DNA of 9,072 bases from the NCBI GenBank assembly GCA_905181745.1, contig CAJIYV010000153.1:1-9072 (forward strand), written 5' to 3'. The notes under the pieces were generated by a model. The model did not search any database, had not been told where the DNA came from, and saw only the letters and a program-made list of their open reading frames with translations. This DNA is from an uncultured Actinomycetes bacterium (GTDB taxonomy: Bacteria; Actinomycetota; Actinomycetes; S36-B12). A program made the translations under genes and the position numbers. Shown piece by piece: positions 6,852 to 9,072 of the stretch; position 1 is the stretch's first letter; each line of letters starts with the position of its first letter.

Positions 6852-6935
6852 GTGACCTCTGCACAAAATAAGTTCATAGTTCTTTATTCAATCCACTTGC
6901 CAAATGGCTCCGACTTGGGTGAACTAGCGTCGTGA
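6852..6935 (+). CDS. possible 27-residue leaderless small protein or leader peptide
   Basis: A frame starting at GTG 6852 encodes MTSAQNKFIVLYSIHLPNGSDLGELAS. Its TGA stop (6933-6935) overlaps the GTG start of the DUF3052 gene in a GTGA arrangement, the usual geometry of translational coupling. The GTG lies 6 nt after a TAGGCT -10 box, as expected for a leaderless mRNA. I do not recognise the peptide. Against it: it is short, has no ribosome binding site, and may be a chance frame in a promoter region. Confidence 0.3.
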   Translation: MTSAQNKFIVLYSIHLPNGSDLGELAS

Positions 6936-7348
6936 GCACATCACCCCAAGCAGTTGAGCGAGCTACCCGCCTTGCCCTTGCGAGCGGCCAGGTAGTCCAA
7001 GAAGTCGGATACGACTCCGATTGCGATATTGACCTGCGCGCAGGAGTCGTTGAGATTATTGGCATGGACCTCGTTGACCTGGATTACGACGACGTGGTTG
7101 ACGCCGCCCTACTGTGGTTCCGTGAGGACGACGGTGACCTGACCGACGCACTCGTTGACGCAATTACCTCGCTGGCAGACCAAGGCGTTGTGTGGCTGCT
7201 GACCCCTAAGCCAGGGCGCGAGGGTCACGTTGAGCCCGAAGACATCGCTGAGGCCGCCCAAACCGCAGGCTTACGTCAGACCAGCACAATCAGCGCTGGT
7301 GAGAACTGGCAGGGCACCCGGTTGGTTCCACCGCGCGCTAAGCGTTAA
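6932..7348 (+). CDS. DUF3052 family protein
   Basis: The function is not established. The 138-residue acidic cytosolic protein has no signal peptide or membrane helix. It reads as one compact domain: ALASGQVVQEVGYDSDCDIDLRAGV at the start, an Asp-rich LVDLDYDDVVDAALLWFREDDGDLTDALVD middle, GVVWLLTPKPGREGHVEPEDIAEAA, and a final ENWQGTRLVPPR. This pattern matches the actinobacterial DUF3052 family (Rv2239c-like), which sits divergent from aceE and next to ahpE. The start is GTG 6932; an upstream GGTGA is a weak ribosome binding site, and leaderless or coupled initiation is also possible. Ten nt separate its TAA from ahpE. The repeated partnership with pyruvate dehydrogenase and a peroxiredoxin hints at a shared metabolic or redox role, but that is inference from position only. 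Confidence 0.9.
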   Translation: MSTSPQAVERATRLALASGQVVQEVGYDSDCDIDLRAGVVEIIGMDLVDLDYDDVVDAALLWFREDDGDLTDALVDAITSLADQGVVWLLTPKPGREGHVEPEDIAEAAQTAGLRQTSTISAGENWQGTRLVPPRAKR

Positions 7349-7351
7349 CCT
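7322..7351 (+). promoter_or_regulatory. candidate leaderless promoter of ahpE
   Basis: TTGGTT (7322-7327), an 18-bp spacer and TAACCT (7346-7351) resemble -35 and -10 boxes. The -10 overlaps the stop codon of the DUF3052 gene, and the ahpE ATG follows after 7 nt. The ahpE start has no Shine-Dalgarno sequence, which fits a leaderless transcript. The evidence is sequence resemblance only. Confidence 0.35.
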
Positions 7352-7358
7352 CTACTGC

Positions 7359-7820
7359 ATGGCACTTGGTATCGGCGATCGCGCCCCAGAATTCACCCTG
7401 TCCAATCAATATGGCGTGAAGGTGTCCCTTTCCGATTTTCGTGGCAAAAAAAATGTGGTGATCATGTTCTACCCATTTGCTTTTTCTGGGCTCTGCACCG
7501 GGGAACTGTGTACGATTCGTGATCGCGGCAGCGATTTCATTAACGAGAAAACTGAATTCTTAAGCATCTCCTGTGATCCAGTCCATAGTTTGAAAGCCTA
7601 CTCCGAACAGGAGAGTTTCACCCACAGCCTTCTGAGCGATTTTTACCCCCATGGCGCTGTCGCCGATGAGTATGGAGCATTATTTGAAGACAAGGGTTTC
7701 GCGACTCGGGCTACCTTCGTCATTGACAAAGAGGGTTTTATTCGCTGGGCCGTGATTAATGGTCCAGGTGAAGAGCGCAATGCGGACGAATACGCGGCCG
7801 CATTGGCTGAACTCGCCTAA
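7359..7820 (+). CDS. ahpE: AhpE-type peroxiredoxin (with a second Cys at the PrxQ position)
   Basis: This is a cytosolic thiol peroxidase that reduces hydroperoxides and peroxynitrite. The 153-residue protein, starting MALGIGDRAPEFTLSNQYGV, equals the length I recall for mycobacterial AhpE and shares its landmarks: FYPFAFSGLC, LLSDFYPHGAVADEYG and TFVIDKEGFIRW. The peroxidatic cysteine is Cys46, with Arg at about 119 in the ATRATFVID segment as the likely catalytic arginine. Unlike mycobacterial AhpE, a second cysteine, Cys51, gives the C-x4-C spacing of PrxQ/BCP enzymes, so an intramolecular disulfide is possible. Cys72 in SISCDP is a third. The ATG at 7359 is chosen because homology begins there; the frame is open further upstream within the DUF3052 gene. 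No ribosome binding site is seen. An 8-A run lies in the codons for Lys30-Asn32. The stop overlaps that of the converging exporter gene. Confidence 0.93.
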   Translation: MALGIGDRAPEFTLSNQYGVKVSLSDFRGKKNVVIMFYPFAFSGLCTGELCTIRDRGSDFINEKTEFLSISCDPVHSLKAYSEQESFTHSLLSDFYPHGAVADEYGALFEDKGFATRATFVIDKEGFIRWAVINGPGEERNADEYAAALAELA

Positions 7821-8866
7821 CTTTTTTCTGGGGTCGGTTTCACAGGCCCAGTGTCGTCGTTTTCGCGAGTAGTCGCCTTATTGATTTCATTCACGTGGGA
7901 GACGATTCCGCCAATGAGCGCGATCTGCGCGGTCATATCGGCCCCCCGCACGGCCTGGTGGGCTGCGGTAACCCCAATATTCTGCGTAGGGTCATCGGTG
8001 GCCAAATTGTTGGCCGCCATCTCTAGTAGGTCGGCGAGCGGGGAAAGCGCCGCCGAAGGAATTTGGGTGTTCAGATTCGAGCGAGTTGCACTGCGAAGAT
8101 CGTTGGCAATATTGAGCACCCGAGCGCTCATTATCTGATTGGATCGCAGCAACTCTTTGAGCGAACTCAATTCAACGCTGTTCGTCCGTGGGCTCCACTT
8201 GGAATGCTTGGCCAAGTCTTCGTATTGCACAGAAAGCCCCAAAACTTGATTGCGCAACTCAACCGCCTGCTCATGCCAATCCGCTGCATTTTGGGTGTTT
8301 GGCTCACCTCGCAGGTCACTTGCGATTCGGGCCAGTACTTCGGCCAATTGAATTTGAACCGCAGCCAAACCAGCCGCCAGTTTCTGCGTCTCTCGAGTGG
8401 GCGAGGCGAGAAAGGAGGCAACGAGTGCAAACAAGGCGCCAATCACGACGCCGGTGAATCGCTCTAAAGCCAACTCGGTGGTCAGGTGCGAGCCAACAAC
8501 CAGAATCACCGTGACCGCCAAACTGGCAGCGACTGCGGGGGATTCATGTGGAATGCTGTACTGCATCACACGGGCCATAACAAAACTCAAAGCAACCAGA
8601 AGCAGAATCACAACTGCGCCACTGCCAATGATTGAGACAATGGCAAGAGCCGCAGCTGCACCCGCCAGTGAGCCGAGTAGCTGAAGGAATATTTCGTTAG
8701 TTGCGTGGTGGAAAGTTACCCGAGTTGCAACGACGGCGGTAATTGCTGCGGGTAAGGGGGCAGCGTACGCAATTGCATCGCTCACCAAGTAAGCAAAAAA
8801 TGCGGCAAAGGATGTGAACACGGCTAACCGAAAATAGGTGGTTGGCTTAAAGCGCTGTGAACTCAC
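7817..8866 (-). CDS. FUSC/aromatic acid exporter-like (ArAE_1/DUF939) membrane protein
   Basis: This is a predicted inner-membrane protein of 349 residues. The N-terminal half (about 12-170) holds roughly six hydrophobic helices, with RLAVFTSFAAFFAYLVSDAIAYAAPLPAAITAVVATRVTFHHA at the start and FTGVVIGALFALVASFLASPTRE closing the membrane part. The C-terminal half is a helical cytosolic region rich in Leu, Ala, Asn and Gln, ending in a Lys/Glu/Pro tail. This is the half-FUSC layout of the ArAE_1 family, some members of which export aromatic acids; the substrate here is unknown. The start is taken as GTG 8864-8866, because GATACT lies 6 nt upstream as a possible leaderless -10 and no Shine-Dalgarno sequence is visible. 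A TTG at 8887 would add seven residues. It follows the partial ABC ATPase gene by 42 nt, so the two may be cotranscribed. Confidence 0.8.
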   Translation of the reverse strand: MSSQRFKPTTYFRLAVFTSFAAFFAYLVSDAIAYAAPLPAAITAVVATRVTFHHATNEIFLQLLGSLAGAAAALAIVSIIGSGAVVILLLVALSFVMARVMQYSIPHESPAVAASLAVTVILVVGSHLTTELALERFTGVVIGALFALVASFLASPTRETQKLAAGLAAVQIQLAEVLARIASDLRGEPNTQNAADWHEQAVELRNQVLGLSVQYEDLAKHSKWSPRTNSVELSSLKELLRSNQIMSARVLNIANDLRSATRSNLNTQIPSAALSPLADLLEMAANNLATDDPTQNIGVTAAHQAVRGADMTAQIALIGGIVSHVNEINKATTRENDDTGPVKPTPEKS

Positions 8867-8908
8867 TTCGGCAGTATCGCAGGGCAAGTAGCAGTGAGGT
8901 CTCAGGCG

Positions 8909-9072
8909 CTACCAAGTCAAGGTCGCGGTAGCGAGCAGTTGTGCTTCACCGTGGTCATGGGTGACGTGGATCATGGGGATCTTTTCGAGGCTTACCAGGT
9001 CTTTCACGTCAGCCAATAGCCGCATCCGGGTCGGTGAATCTAAAGCGCTGTAGGGCTCATCTAGCAGAAGGA
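8909..9072 (-). CDS. ABC transporter ATP-binding protein, C-terminal end (5' part beyond window)
   Basis: The 54 visible codons show Walker B and D-loop, LLLDEPYSALD, followed by the H-loop VTHDHGEAQLL. Spacing and sequence resemble importer ATPases such as those for molybdate, sulfate, thiamine or spermidine. The protein ends in LATATLTW about 19 residues after the H-loop His. That is earlier than usual: the short strand and glycine turn (normally VxVxxxGxI) and any TOBE domain are missing. The stop is a clean TAG at 8909-8911. Walker A, the signature motif and the substrate-defining partners lie outside the window, so specificity cannot be called. A naturally minimal ATPase or a 3' truncation are both possible. 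Confidence 0.85.
   Translation of the reverse strand, partial: LLLDEPYSALDSPTRMRLLADVKDLVSLEKIPMIHVTHDHGEAQLLATATLTW

Noticed and set aside
7446..7453. Run of eight A in ahpE as a phase-variation or slippage site
   Set aside because: It encodes Lys-Lys-Asn in the conserved RGKKNVV segment, the frame is intact, and there is no sign of a repeat tract beyond eight bases.
7821..7827. CTTTTTT after the ahpE stop as an intrinsic terminator
   Set aside because: The only stem in front of it is a 3-bp GGC/GCC pairing, too weak to support termination.
8867..8908. Possible tRNA or terminator in the gap between the ABC ATPase and exporter genes
   Set aside because: The gap is only 42 nt, shows no cloverleaf arms or T-loop sequence, and has no stable hairpin with a U-tract.
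1..9072. Defence, phage, insertion sequence or CRISPR content
   Set aside because: Every sizeable gene fits a housekeeping or transporter family, no spaced direct repeats or transposase motifs are visible, and gene order resembles conserved actinobacterial chromosomes.

Overview
The window looks like the chromosome of an actinomycete (Actinomycetota) of moderate GC content. The main reason is gene order. A homodimeric-type pyruvate dehydrogenase E1 (aceE), a PucR-type regulator of the FasR kind, fabD and fabH are transcribed one way, and a DUF3052 gene plus an AhpE-type peroxiredoxin diverge from aceE. From memory, Mycobacterium tuberculosis has a very similar block: ahpE, DUF3052, aceE, the FasR-like regulator, fabD and further FAS-II genes. 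GTG starts, probable leaderless starts and short intergenic gaps also fit. I cannot name the genus; a small-genome aquatic lineage is only a guess.

Left two thirds (1-6685, minus strand). A tight run of five genes reads aceE, a ferritin-like/VIT1 membrane metal transporter, fasR, fabD, then fabH, which leaves the window at base 1. Gaps are 2, 9, 102 and 14 nt. Pyruvate dehydrogenase supplies acetyl-CoA. FabD makes malonyl-ACP and FabH condenses it with acyl-CoA to start fatty acid synthesis. FasR probably activates the fab genes through a 17-bp dyad in the only real gap, between fasR and fabD. The VIT1-type gene is the unexpected member. FabD carries a C-terminal biotinyl/lipoyl-like domain with no proper carrier lysine.

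Divergent control region (6686-6931). The aceE leader holds a strong hairpin just upstream of its ribosome binding site. Further out, a TAGGCTA element reads as a -10 box on both strands. On the plus strand it is positioned to start a leaderless 27-codon reading frame that ends in a 4-nt overlap with the DUF3052 start.

Right part. DUF3052 and ahpE form a plus-strand pair, and ahpE may have its own leaderless promoter. They converge on an aromatic-acid-exporter-like (FUSC/ArAE) membrane protein gene, with stop codons overlapping by 4 nt. Upstream of that gene lies the 3' end of an ABC transporter ATPase that stops unusually soon after its H-loop and runs off the right edge.

No tRNA, rRNA, CRISPR array, insertion sequence or phage gene was seen. 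The region reads as core housekeeping DNA with a few architectural oddities rather than a mobile or defence island.
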